This document shows, in pieces, positions 11,447 through 17,953 of a DNA stretch of 20,763 bases. The position numbers and the translations under genes are program-made. Every line of letters starts with the position of its first letter. Within the stretch, counting starts at the first letter, position 1. The notes beneath the pieces were generated by a model that saw only the letters and a program-made list of their open reading frames with translations, did no database searches and had not been told where the DNA came from. This DNA is from Candidatus Pacearchaeota archaeon (GTDB lineage Archaea; Nanoarchaeota; Nanoarchaeia; Pacearchaeales; GW2011-AR1), in the NCBI GenBank assembly GCA_023228245.1, contig JALOBN010000043.1, forward strand, positions 1 through 20,763, in the 5' to 3' direction.

Positions 11447-11954
11447 GCTTGTTGACAGGCGGTCTGACGGTGGTGATTGGTGAGAGGTTATGCGGGATGC
11501 AGATAGCAGGGGATAGCGGTAGACGCTTGCGGACCGACACAGACAAACCGACGTAAACTCGTGCCCGATGCAGCCGGCCGAGGGACGCCTCCGCAGGTCG
11601 CTACCTCAGGGTGCCGCTGGATGCACAGGGTGAGGGGCTTCCTGACGTCGTCGGCAAACGGCTTGCTCCGCCGCAATGCGGTCGGCCAAAGGCAGCGAGG
11701 CCACGGAGATAGCGCAGCTCAGCGGGCGGCCCTTGGGGAGCCATCAACCTGTGAGACTGCGGCCAAAGGCGGGCGGCGGACGGTCAGCAGCGGGCGCACA
11801 GGGGGTAGGTCGATCAACGGCGGCGGCAAAGCAGGGCGCAGCGATACAGCGAGCGGGCTGACAGCGGCCGATGGGTGCGGGGTCGAGCAGAGAGACGGCG
11901 GCCGAGGGTGAGACCGGGGCAGAGATAGAGGGCCTCAGAGTGAGGGCTGCATTT
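11447..11954. other. G+C-rich stretch with no convincing gene
   Basis: About 500 bases that are much richer in G+C than anything else here (44 of 60 bases in 11761-11820). Open frames exist (one of 116 codons from GTG 11561) but they lack ribosome sites and encode low-complexity Gly/Arg/Ala-rich sequence, as random G+C-rich DNA does. Internal repeats are short (GGCCAAAGGC at 11684 and 11761; several CAGCGGGC words). It could be a structured RNA, DNA tied to packaging or genome ends, or captured host DNA; I cannot choose among these. Confidence 0.6.
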
Positions 11955-11970
11955 GGGAGGGTAGATTTTA
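11955..11970 (+). promoter_or_regulatory. Orphan class B box at the edge of the A+T-rich cassette
   Basis: GGGAGGG-TAGATTTTA resembles the class B upstream box, but neither TTGACC nor a TATAAT at 11 bp follows; A+T-rich DNA begins instead. It looks like a promoter cut by an insertion or a decayed one. Confidence 0.45.
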
Positions 11971-11981
11971 ATAATACATAA

Positions 11982-12016
11982 AATAAGAACTACTCGTTTA
12001 TATAGTAGTTCTTATT
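11982..12016. terminator. Terminator (bidirectional hairpin) after the minus-strand genes
   Basis: AATAAGAACTACT (11982-11994) pairs perfectly over 13 bp with AGTAGTTCTTATT (12004-12016). Read on the minus strand, it is followed by TTTTATG, so it should end transcription of the 12275-12045 gene. Confidence 0.88.
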
Positions 12017-12044
12017 GCGTTACTATTTAGTTGTTGCGTTAGAT

Positions 12045-12275
12045 TTACAATCCCTTACTCTTACGAATTTCTAACGCTCGCTGTACCGCATTTCTACTCA
12101 CTAATGTACGTCCTGTTAATTCAATCGTGTTATTTCCTAACTCATATCGATTCGTTTGAATGAACTGCCTCGCATATTGATATGATTTGAGTTTGAGTAT
12201 TTCCTGCATCTCACTTACTGTCATATAGTTATCTTCAATCAGCTTAACTGCGTTCTTAACTTCAGTCTTATCCAT
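12045..12275 (-). CDS. HTH paralog 3, A+T-rich
   Basis: 76 residues and nothing but the shared domain: VKNAVKLIEDNYMTVSEMQE, ILKLKSYQYARQFIQTNRYELG, GRTLVSRNAVQRALEIRKS. SYQYAR is identical to the copies at 2433 and 6953; it is closest to the latter. Codons are strongly A/T-ending, unlike the other two copies, and the ribosome site AAAAAAGGAG six bases before the ATG is of low-G+C style. The opposite strand, own upstream promoter, terminator and base composition all say it arrived as an independent cassette (a moron-like unit). Likely a DNA-binding regulator, possibly controlling the same sites as its paralogs. Confidence 0.85.
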   Translation of the reverse strand: MDKTEVKNAVKLIEDNYMTVSEMQEILKLKSYQYARQFIQTNRYELGNNTIELTGRTLVSRNAVQRALEIRKSKGL

Positions 12276-12335
12276 TATAAACTCCTTTTTTAATATTGAG
12301 CTGTATCGTCAGTATGAGTAGCTCATCTCTCATAT

Positions 12336-12364
12336 ACTATATATACTTTATTTGTATATATAGT
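12336..12364. repeat. A+T-rich inverted repeat between the minus-strand genes
   Basis: ACTATATATAC (12336-12346) and GTATATATAGT (12354-12364) pair over 11 bp across TTTATTT. It lies in the leader of the HTH paralog 3 gene and may be an operator or an RNA hairpin limiting read-through. A smaller dyad ATGAG-TAG-CTCAT is at 12315-12327. Confidence 0.65.
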
Positions 12365-12381
12365 TTCAACTTATTTATTTA

Positions 12382-12540
12382 TTATCTCATATTGATCATA
12401 CAATTAATTGTGTTTTTGATATTCTCTATCTCGTTTCTTAATTCATTGCGTTCTTTATCGCTCATATAGTAAGTCTTGTATTTATTTATTAGTTCTTTCA
12501 TTTCAGCTTCTAGTTTTTTAATTTTATTTGAGTCGTTCAT
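12382..12540 (-). CDS. Small coiled-coil protein, 52 aa
   Basis: On the minus strand, ATG 12540 to TAA 12382. The peptide reads MNDSNKIKKLEAEMKELINK, then YKTYYMSDKERNELRNEIEN, then IKNTINCMINMR: Lys/Glu/Asn-rich with Ile/Leu/Met at heptad spacing, so a short coiled coil. AAAAAAGGAT lies eight bases before the ATG, a good low-G+C ribosome site, and a promoter-like TTGAGA/TATAAT is further upstream (12591-12613). It is the first gene of the two-gene A+T-rich cassette, followed by HTH paralog 3. The size, composition and placement suggest a genuine gene, possibly a partner of the HTH protein. No family recognised. Confidence 0.65.
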   Translation of the reverse strand: MNDSNKIKKLEAEMKELINKYKTYYMSDKERNELRNEIENIKNTINCMINMR

Positions 12541-12590
12541 TTTTATTTATCCTTTTTTAATTTTAATTGTTGTGTCTCAACTTATAAACT

Positions 12591-12613
12591 ATTATATTAT
12601 AAATTTTTCTCAA
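12591..12613 (-). promoter_or_regulatory. Minus-strand promoter, 11-bp spacing
   Basis: On the minus strand, TTTTGAGA is followed 11 bp later by TATAAT (-10 at 12596-12591; box at 12613-12608). The distance equals that of the plus-strand class B promoters, though the G-run is missing. A further TATAAT overlaps five bases upstream. Confidence 0.55.
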
Positions 12614-12945
12614 AATGTTTTTTTACTATAGCATGTGGTAACCTATGGACCTCGTCCCCTATAAAGAGGTCACTGAGGCACCGAACACGTTTTGGCTGAA
12701 GTCGCTGCAAATGCACAGGGTGGAGCGCTTAATCCCAGGGCGCCCTCTATAAATCCAACGCCTCGAGCTTTTCGAAAATCCTGAAAATATACCGATTCTT
12801 GAGATTTTCTAACCGTTTTCTACGAGACTTATCCGTCGCTCTCTGCGCCGACGTGGGCGCGATTTTATACGTAAAACTGAAGTGCCGGAGACTAGAGGAT
12901 ATCTCTCATATTAGAAAATTAGAGAATTATAAAATATTTTTTATG

Positions 12946-13004
12946 AAACGGAAAAGGTAATAATCATTATTTGAATAATCATTATTAGGTCTTTCGCTCC
13001 GTTT
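12946..13004. repeat. Long imperfect hairpin with tandem AATAATCATTATT
   Basis: Outer arms AAACGGA (12946-12952) and TCCGTTT (12998-13004); within them two copies of AATAATCATTATT (12959-12971, 12974-12986) that pair with each other over 13 bp (C-C mismatch) around a TG loop. A TTTTTTT run starts ~10 bases after the right arm. Candidate packaging, origin, or RNA element. Confidence 0.7.
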
Positions 13005-13100
13005 AGCTTTAATTTTTTTCATAATATTCTACAAACCAGGTTTTTCTCATTGGTATGTAGGGGTTCTACCTATAGAATTGCGGTTAAATAACGGGGTAAG

Positions 13101-13118
13101 CCTCTGAGGTTGTATCGA
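13101..13118 (+). repeat. 18-bp exact direct repeat, copy 2 (non-coding)
   Basis: CCTCTGAGGTTGTATCGA, identical to 1459-1476 inside the DJ-1-like gene. About 85 bp upstream of the late promoter region. Confidence 0.9.
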
Positions 13119-13129
13119 ATAAGTCTCAC

Positions 13130-13220
13130 GACGATTTTGCTGACGATTTTTTGATCCCTCCGGAATTTTCTAACACCCCTTCTGTGCCCAGCCTGCAGGC
13201 GCTGGTCTTATCCCTCCGGA
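13130..13220 (+). repeat. Two pairs of short direct repeats at the late promoter
   Basis: GACGATTTT at 13130-13138 and 13142-13150 (12 bp apart); ATCCCTCCGGA at 13154-13164 and 13210-13220 (56 bp apart), the second copy lying in the promoter spacer. They look like sites for a late-gene regulator. Confidence 0.55.
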
Positions 13221-13231
13221 TCGTATATAAT
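13202..13231 (+). promoter_or_regulatory. Late-module promoter, class C
   Basis: CTGGTCTT (13202-13209), 16 bp, TATAAT (13226-13231), the same word and distance as at 2362. Followed by AAGGAG and the first late gene at 13252. Confidence 0.65.
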
Positions 13232-13251
13232 AAGTATTAAGGAGATTTACC

Positions 13252-13473
13252 ATGTCCCGGGAGTTTATACGAAATCCTCGATTAGGTCGTCCTCGTGAGC
13301 GCCTGATCGGAGCTTCGGAGAGACGGCAGCAAGCTAAAGAGTACGGGCGTTTATATGCAGAGTTTACTAGATTTGTAAACTCCCTTCCTGCTGATCTAAT
13401 CGAGGCTAAACACACCTCGTTCGCGTGGTATCGCGAGCATCGTGAGGAGATTTTACGTGGCAACGCGGACTAA
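13252..13473 (+). CDS. Small protein before the terminase genes, 73 aa
   Basis: AAGGAG nine bases upstream of ATG. Basic N-terminus (REFIRNPRLGRPRERLIGAS), then helices ERRQQAKEYGRLYAEFTRFV and EAKHTSFAWYREHREEILRG. Not recognised. Its place directly before terS and its basic, helical make-up are compatible with a DNA-binding packaging accessory, but this is only positional. It overlaps terS by 17 bases. Confidence 0.75.
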   Translation: MSREFIRNPRLGRPRERLIGASERRQQAKEYGRLYAEFTRFVNSLPADLIEAKHTSFAWYREHREEILRGNAD

Positions 13474-14011
13474 GAACACCGAACTCTACGGGCACCACAA
13501 AAAAGACGGGGGCCTCTACCAGCCTCGAGGGTTGACGGACGATGTATTTGATCTGCTTATTGAGGCTATTACTGTCGGGGCCCCCATTGAAATCGCGGCT
13601 CAGGCTGCTGGCGTGGCTGCTTGGACAGTACATCGTTGGCTCCGTGAGGCGTCGCTCTTAGAGTCTCAGGGCGTTACCGATGATCAGGATGTGCGCGTTA
13701 GATTCGCTCATGCCCTCGATAAAGCGCGTGCTGACCGCGCAATTGAGGCGTTAGAACGCATTATGAAGGCTGCGGAAAACCCTCAACACTGGACTGCAGC
13801 TGCGTGGTATTTGGAGCGAACTTACCCTGAAAGATACGGCAAACAGGACAGAAAACCGGTAGATTGGCGGGACGAACTGCGTAAATTAGGTGTAGATCCT
13901 GACCAGATGCTCCAAACCATGGTCAAAGAGGCTATGAGACTGCACGAGGGTGCGGAGGAAGTTGACGGAGACGAGTATATTGACGGTGATGGCCTAGTCG
14001 TCTCAGGGTAA
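13457..14011 (+). CDS. terS: Terminase small subunit
   Basis: 184 residues from GTG 13457 (GAGGAG seven bases upstream; an in-frame GTG at 13442 would add five residues without a site). Residues ~44-65 are a helix-turn-helix, IEIAAQAAGVAAWTVHRWLR, which in small terminases binds the packaging start. Then a long helix pair (RADRAIEALERIMKAAENPQ) and the typical AAAWYLERTYPERYGKQDR segment that precedes the oligomer core. The C-terminus is acidic (EEVDGDEYIDGDG), a usual contact for the large subunit. It ends four bases before terL. The role, choosing and delivering DNA to the motor, is family knowledge; the pac or cos site is not identified. Confidence 0.85.
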   Translation: MATRTKNTELYGHHKKDGGLYQPRGLTDDVFDLLIEAITVGAPIEIAAQAAGVAAWTVHRWLREASLLESQGVTDDQDVRVRFAHALDKARADRAIEALERIMKAAENPQHWTAAAWYLERTYPERYGKQDRKPVDWRDELRKLGVDPDQMLQTMVKEAMRLHEGAEEVDGDEYIDGDGLVVSG

Positions 14012-14015
14012 CCCC

Positions 14016-15437
14016 ATGCCAACCCCTGTGCCAAATGACTTAGAGAGCCTCCTGAAGACTCTCCCCGACGATGTTAGGGAAGCGATGCTTGCCGATGTCA
14101 CTGCCGAAACCATTCGTACCCAACGAATCGGGCAGCAGACACGGCGACTCGTTTTTCGTGGAGCGGCGAAACAGATTCAAACCGAGACGGCACCTGATGT
14201 GTGCATCTCTGGCCCGGCTCGTACGGGTAAATCCCTCGCCGTTCTCCATAAAGTTCACAGCCTGCTGAGTTCCTTTCCCGGAGCTCGTGGGCTGTTTGTA
14301 CGCAAGACGCGGGCTAGTCTGACTGAGACAGGACTTCAAACCTATGAGGACGACATCCTCGGTGAGAAGAACCCTATCAAGGACGGGCCGGCCCGCAACA
14401 ATAGGTCGGTGTACGTCTACCCCAACGGGAGTCGTTTCGTAATTGGAGGCATGGACAAAGCAACCCGCATCATGTCTGCGGAGTACGACATTATCTTTGT
14501 CCAGGAGGCGACTGAACTAGAGGAGAACGAGGTGGAGATGTTATCCACCCGTCTTAGTGGCGGTATTCTCCCCTATCCCCAACTTATAATGGACTGTAAC
14601 CCCAGCTATCCTCAGCACTGGATTAAAAAGAAGGAGTCTGAGGGGTTACTCCTAATGTTGCACAGCTATCACCGCGACAACCCGATGCTGTACGACAACA
14701 AGGGTGAGTTGACCTCCCGCGGTAAGATTTATATGGAGCGCCTTGAGCGATTAACGGGCGTTCGCAAGCAGCGTCTCTTGTATGGCTTGTGGGTAGCCGC
14801 TGAGGGAGCTATCTATCCCGAGTGGACTGAAAAACGTAACCTATGCAACTGGTTCGAACCTCGAGATGACTGGCGTCGGTTCCTCGTTGTTGACTTCGGG
14901 TTTACTAATCCAATGGTGGTTCAGTGGTGGGCGGTTGATCACGATGACCGTCTATACATGTACCGCGAGATTTACGAGACTAAGCAGCTAGTCGAGGACG
15001 TTGCCCAGCGTATTAGGGAGTACGGGGATTTCTACCGACTTGAGACTATCGTATGTGACTGGGATGCAGAAGACAGGGCGACCCTCGAGAGGCATTTGGG
15101 GCGTGAGACATCCCCCGCAGACAAAGCAGTGGTTGTAGGGATCCAGGAGGTTCAGAAGCGCATTAGAGGCACTGAGGGCAAGGAGCTATCCCAGATCGTC
15201 CTGATGCGTGATAGTCTCGTACGAGTCGACCCCGAGCTTGCGGAGCGCGGTAAACCAGTTTGCACGAAGGATGAAGTCCCAGGATATGCATGGGCTCCCG
15301 ATAAAACGACCGGTTTGCATAACTCTAAGGAAGCTCCCGTTAAGGTCGATGACCACGGATGTGATGGTATGCGTTACGCAAGTATGTATCTTGGCAGCTA
15401 CGGCAACCCTGAAGACTGGGTTATAAAACCGAGGTGA
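14016..15437 (+). CDS. terL: Terminase large subunit (packaging ATPase-nuclease)
   Basis: 473 residues, normal length. ATPase half: Walker A GPARTGKS at 66-73, RKTRASLTETGL at 96-107, Walker B DIIFVQEA at 158-165 with the catalytic Glu, and MDCNPSYPQHW at 192-202 as the coupling motif. Nuclease half of RNase H fold: VVDFGFTNP (Asp293), VCDWDAEDR (Asp348/Asp350), and VDDHGCDGMRY (Asp445-Asp450). All key acidic residues are visible, so the enzyme should be active: it translocates DNA into the prohead and cuts it. The start at 14016 is close after terS without a strong ribosome site, suggesting coupled translation. Next gene (portal) begins four bases after its stop. Confidence 0.96.
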   Translation: MPTPVPNDLESLLKTLPDDVREAMLADVTAETIRTQRIGQQTRRLVFRGAAKQIQTETAPDVCISGPARTGKSLAVLHKVHSLLSSFPGARGLFVRKTRASLTETGLQTYEDDILGEKNPIKDGPARNNRSVYVYPNGSRFVIGGMDKATRIMSAEYDIIFVQEATELEENEVEMLSTRLSGGILPYPQLIMDCNPSYPQHWIKKKESEGLLLMLHSYHRDNPMLYDNKGELTSRGKIYMERLERLTGVRKQRLLYGLWVAAEGAIYPEWTEKRNLCNWFEPRDDWRRFLVVDFGFTNPMVVQWWAVDHDDRLYMYREIYETKQLVEDVAQRIREYGDFYRLETIVCDWDAEDRATLERHLGRETSPADKAVVVGIQEVQKRIRGTEGKELSQIVLMRDSLVRVDPELAERGKPVCTKDEVPGYAWAPDKTTGLHNSKEAPVKVDDHGCDGMRYASMYLGSYGNPEDWVIKPR

Positions 15438-15441
15438 TATC

Positions 15442-16908
15442 ATGACAAAGAACCGTCCAGTAGCAATCATTAAACGAAGTGCCCCAGTCCCGGGCAATAT
15501 AAGCAGCAGTAGACAGTCAAGATCCCGGCGGTTGGACGAGGCTAAGGAGTACTTCTCACCTCTTATCCTTCAGTGGGCTGAGGCTGCTGATGAGCTGCCT
15601 GCGTGGTGGAGTCCGGAGAGAGACGTGCAGATTCGTCGTATCTGGAAGCGCGACGGATTGATGGCGAGCACTATTTATACCATGCAGGCCATCCTCTCTA
15701 CCATTGGTTGGACCATGTCTGGTCAGGACGATGCTGTAAAGATATCGAAAGAACCGTTTGAGACCGCAGAGTTTGGTCAGGGCCTCAAGACTCTAACCAA
15801 AAAGCTTGCGGAGGATTGGTTCACTCAGGATAACGGGATTATGGTAGAGTTGTTGGGTGAGGAGGGGGACGACAATGTAAGTGAGCCCCTACTGCTGCCC
15901 CGCAGTCTTTGTCATCTGGATGCGGGGCGCTGTTGGAGGTCGGGCGACTCTCAGTATCCGATTTGGTATCTAGACAAATCTCCGGGAGTGTATAAGTGGA
16001 TCAAGTATCACTGGACGCGGGTGGCTTTTAGTGCCCCCAACCCTAGTGCTATTGAGGAAGCGAGGGGTATCGGGCTTTGCGCCGTAAGTCGTATGGCTAT
16101 ATTATCCCGGATGATGCGTGATACAATCCGCTACAAGTCTGAAAAGGTAGGAGGCCGTCAAACCCGTGCGATTATGACAATCAGTGGAGCTCCGAAGTCC
16201 GCCGTGGAGCTTGCTATGGAGGAAGCTGAGGAGTCGGCCAATAACGCCAATCAGATAAGATTCTCGGCGATCCCCGTCATTGCAGCTCCTGGGTTGGGTG
16301 CTAGAATCGAAGCGGACCTACTTGAGTTTGCCCGCGTCCCCGATGGTTTTAAGTGGGAAGACGAGATTCAGATGTATATGTATACTCTCGCACTAGCGTT
16401 CGGTATTGACGCTCGTGAGTTATGGCCCTCAACGCAAAGTGGTGCTACCAAAGCAGACGCTGAGGTGCAGCACCGCAAGGCTATGCGCAAGGGCGTCGGC
16501 GATTTTATATCTACACTGGAGTGGATATGGAATAACCGTGTTACGGTCGGCGGAGCTATATTCGAGTACAAGCCCAAGGACTACGACGAAGAGCGGGCGC
16601 AGGCCGATGTAGATAAGATTCACGTAGAGGCTGCGGCTTCTATGTCTAAGCAGCAATTTATAACACCCAGAGGTGGCACTGTTTATCTTGTTAATAAGGG
16701 GGTGCTACCTCGTGAGTACCTCGATAATCCAGACCTGTCGACCCCTGACGCCACCCCGTCAACCGAGGATGCTCCCCAGACAGTATCCTCTACCACGTCC
16801 GAGACTGCAGAACGTGTCAGGACCGCCAATACCGAACCAGTATCTTCGGATGAGATGGGTCGGGCGGATGATAGTATTAAACAGGCCTCTCTGGCAGGGG
16901 CGGCGTGA
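15442..16908 (+). CDS. Portal protein
   Basis: 488 residues, start preceded by GAGGTGATATC. Directly follows terL, the standard place. Sequence features fit siphovirus portals: RIWKRDGLMASTIYTMQAIL (clip/wing start), SLCHLDAGRCWRSGDSQYPI, GIGLCAVSRMAILSRMMRDT, ALAFGIDARELWPS, and a Thr/Ser/Pro/Glu-rich C-terminal tail (STPDATPSTEDAPQTVSSTT) that is typically disordered. The dodecameric ring forms the DNA entry vertex, binds terL and the connector. The family assignment rests on size, context and the ALAFG-D-x-REL segment common in such portals. An own promoter for the next gene lies right after the stop. Confidence 0.88.
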   Translation: MTKNRPVAIIKRSAPVPGNISSSRQSRSRRLDEAKEYFSPLILQWAEAADELPAWWSPERDVQIRRIWKRDGLMASTIYTMQAILSTIGWTMSGQDDAVKISKEPFETAEFGQGLKTLTKKLAEDWFTQDNGIMVELLGEEGDDNVSEPLLLPRSLCHLDAGRCWRSGDSQYPIWYLDKSPGVYKWIKYHWTRVAFSAPNPSAIEEARGIGLCAVSRMAILSRMMRDTIRYKSEKVGGRQTRAIMTISGAPKSAVELAMEEAEESANNANQIRFSAIPVIAAPGLGARIEADLLEFARVPDGFKWEDEIQMYMYTLALAFGIDARELWPSTQSGATKADAEVQHRKAMRKGVGDFISTLEWIWNNRVTVGGAIFEYKPKDYDEERAQADVDKIHVEAAASMSKQQFITPRGGTVYLVNKGVLPREYLDNPDLSTPDATPSTEDAPQTVSSTTSETAERVRTANTEPVSSDEMGRADDSIKQASLAGAA

Positions 16909-16911
16909 TGC

Positions 16912-16941
16912 TTGTGGATTTTGTATGACGTACATTATAAT
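16912..16941 (+). promoter_or_regulatory. Internal late promoter, TTGTGG / TATAAT
   Basis: TTGTGG (16912-16917), 18 bp, TATAAT (16936-16941). CAGGAGG and a GTG start at 16962 follow, leaving a leader of only ~14 bases. Confidence 0.6.
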
Positions 16942-16961
16942 ATAGTCAGGAGGACGTATAA

Positions 16962-17513
16962 GTGCCTCAGAGAACCCTCATAACCTTCAAGCCGATTAGA
17001 GTGCCTCTGGCCCGTACAGTTAATGACCAGGAGCTTTATGATGCTTTGATAGCTGAGGTAAACTCCTTTGCTAAGGATCTCAAGGCGGACTTTGAGGAGA
17101 CTACGTCCAAGTGGAAAAAGAAGCCTAAGTTTGCCGTTGAACCAAAGACTCAGGGCAATAAGGTTACGTTTAAGGTCTACACCAACTCACTCATCTACTT
17201 TATGGTGAGCTCTGGCACTAAGCGTCATAAGATTTACGCCCGCCGTGCCAAGGCTCTTAAGCTAGCTGGTGTTAAGCGTAGTCGCAGTTTTTCGTTAGAG
17301 ACCTGGACGCGCGTAGGACTTGTCAACGTACCGAGCGTTACCACGAGACACTTTACGTCACAGACGTTCTCTAAGTATGTTAAACATCCTGGCATTAAGA
17401 AACGCGATTACCCTGCTAAGATAATGAGGGTTCGCAAACCGACGTTTTCGCCTCGGATGCACAAGGCTATTACCGCCGCTATATTGCGTAAGAAGGCAGG
17501 GATCCGCCGATGA
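16962..17513 (+). CDS. HK97 gp10-like neck/connector protein
   Basis: 183 residues, GTG start with CAGGAGG eight bases upstream. Very basic. The pattern LKADFEETTSKWKKKPKFAV, then YFMVSSGTKRHKIYARRAKALK (residues ~79-100), then KYVKHPGIKKRDYPAK, and a final helix follows the HK97 gp10 / minor-head-tail joining family, in which a 'y.n.GT..h.I.pk.aKaL.f' segment and a 'v.HPG....' turn are diagnostic. Such proteins form the neck ring between portal and tail. It is odd to find it between portal and protease, as in most siphoviruses it follows the capsid gene. It has its own promoter. It overlaps the next gene by four bases (ATGA). Confidence 0.72.
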   Translation: MPQRTLITFKPIRVPLARTVNDQELYDALIAEVNSFAKDLKADFEETTSKWKKKPKFAVEPKTQGNKVTFKVYTNSLIYFMVSSGTKRHKIYARRAKALKLAGVKRSRSFSLETWTRVGLVNVPSVTTRHFTSQTFSKYVKHPGIKKRDYPAKIMRVRKPTFSPRMHKAITAAILRKKAGIRR

Positions 17514-17953
17514 CTATTGACGAAATGTTTCAAATTCGCAACTCCAAGGGCCTGGTGGATCTCGCTAAGCTGCGTGACGCCATTAAGACGCTGGGTAAGC
17601 CTGTGAAGGGTGTAACCCCCCAGCAGCGGCGAGCCCTACAGCAGCAGGCACGTAAGATGCTGGTGGCCGTTTATGGTAAAAAGGAGATGTCCTTACGTGA
17701 ATTCGAGAGCGCAGTATCCTCTGCAGTATACAAAGCAAGCCCGGACGGGCAACAATATTCTGCACCTCCTTCTGTTGATTATTGGTATGTCTGTGATATC
17801 TATCCTGAAGAAGGCTACGCCGTCGCGGAGATCGGCAACATACATCGGTACCTCAAGATACCGTTCACGGTCGAAAACAAGATGGTAGTGTTAGCGGATC
17901 CTGATATGTGGGTTGAGGTGGAGCGCCGTTGGATGGAAGTGTCAAATGACTGA
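17510..17953 (+). CDS. Small capsid-maturation-associated protein (putative)
   Basis: 147 residues. N-terminal half is helical and basic (LAKLRDAIKTLGKPVKGVTP, QQRRALQQQARKMLVAVYGK). The C-terminal ~55 residues are WYVCDIYPEEGYAVAEIGNI, HRYLKIPFTV, then MVVLADPDMWVEVERRW, close to the 'V.DVY.d..v.e....ky..IPYTV....V.l.....V' module that occurs in phage proteins encoded beside prohead proteases. Its exact role is not known. Flanked by gp10-like and protease genes and overlapping both (four and eight bases), so likely a structural or assembly factor. Confidence 0.6.
   Translation: MTIDEMFQIRNSKGLVDLAKLRDAIKTLGKPVKGVTPQQRRALQQQARKMLVAVYGKKEMSLREFESAVSSAVYKASPDGQQYSAPPSVDYWYVCDIYPEEGYAVAEIGNIHRYLKIPFTVENKMVVLADPDMWVEVERRWMEVSND

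Larger units (their letters stand above)
12620..13200. other. Long non-coding region upstream of the late genes
   Basis: About 580 bases without a supportable gene on either strand. It holds GACCTC/GAGGTC arms (12649-12670), a weak 5-bp GCGCC/GGCGC hairpin followed by GATTTTAT (12845-12866), the long hairpin at 12946-13004, an 18-bp repeat at 13101, and two short direct-repeat pairs close to the late promoter. Likely roles are late-gene control, packaging start or replication start; none can be proven here. Confidence 0.7.

Noticed and set aside
11676..11861. 61-codon open frame in the same block
   Set aside because: Same reasons; also overlaps the other frame and has no match to the region's gene style.
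11561..11911. 116-codon open frame from GTG in the G+C-rich block
   Set aside because: No ribosome site, low-complexity Gly/Arg/Ala/Ser sequence, no fold signal; expected in G+C-rich random DNA.
7..11941. CCTCAGAGTG at the window start, near 731 and near 11932
   Set aside because: 10-bp words recur by chance at this length; flanks differ.
11621..12722. ATGCACAGGGTG repeated at 11621 and 12711, flanking the A+T-rich cassette
   Set aside because: Tempting as insertion-site repeats, but a 12-bp match is expected several times by chance in 20 kb and the spots are not at the cassette's edges.
12845..12866. GCGCC/GGCGC hairpin followed by GATTTTAT as a terminator
   Set aside because: Only 5 bp of stem and no upstream gene to end.
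12600..13250. tRNA, rRNA, CRISPR, integrase or attachment site in the junction region
   Set aside because: No cloverleaf, no regularly spaced repeats, no recombinase gene seen; the direct repeats are too short and too few for CRISPR.
13170..13463. Minus-strand open frame opposite the first late gene
   Set aside because: No ribosome site, antisense to a well-supported gene; a shadow frame.
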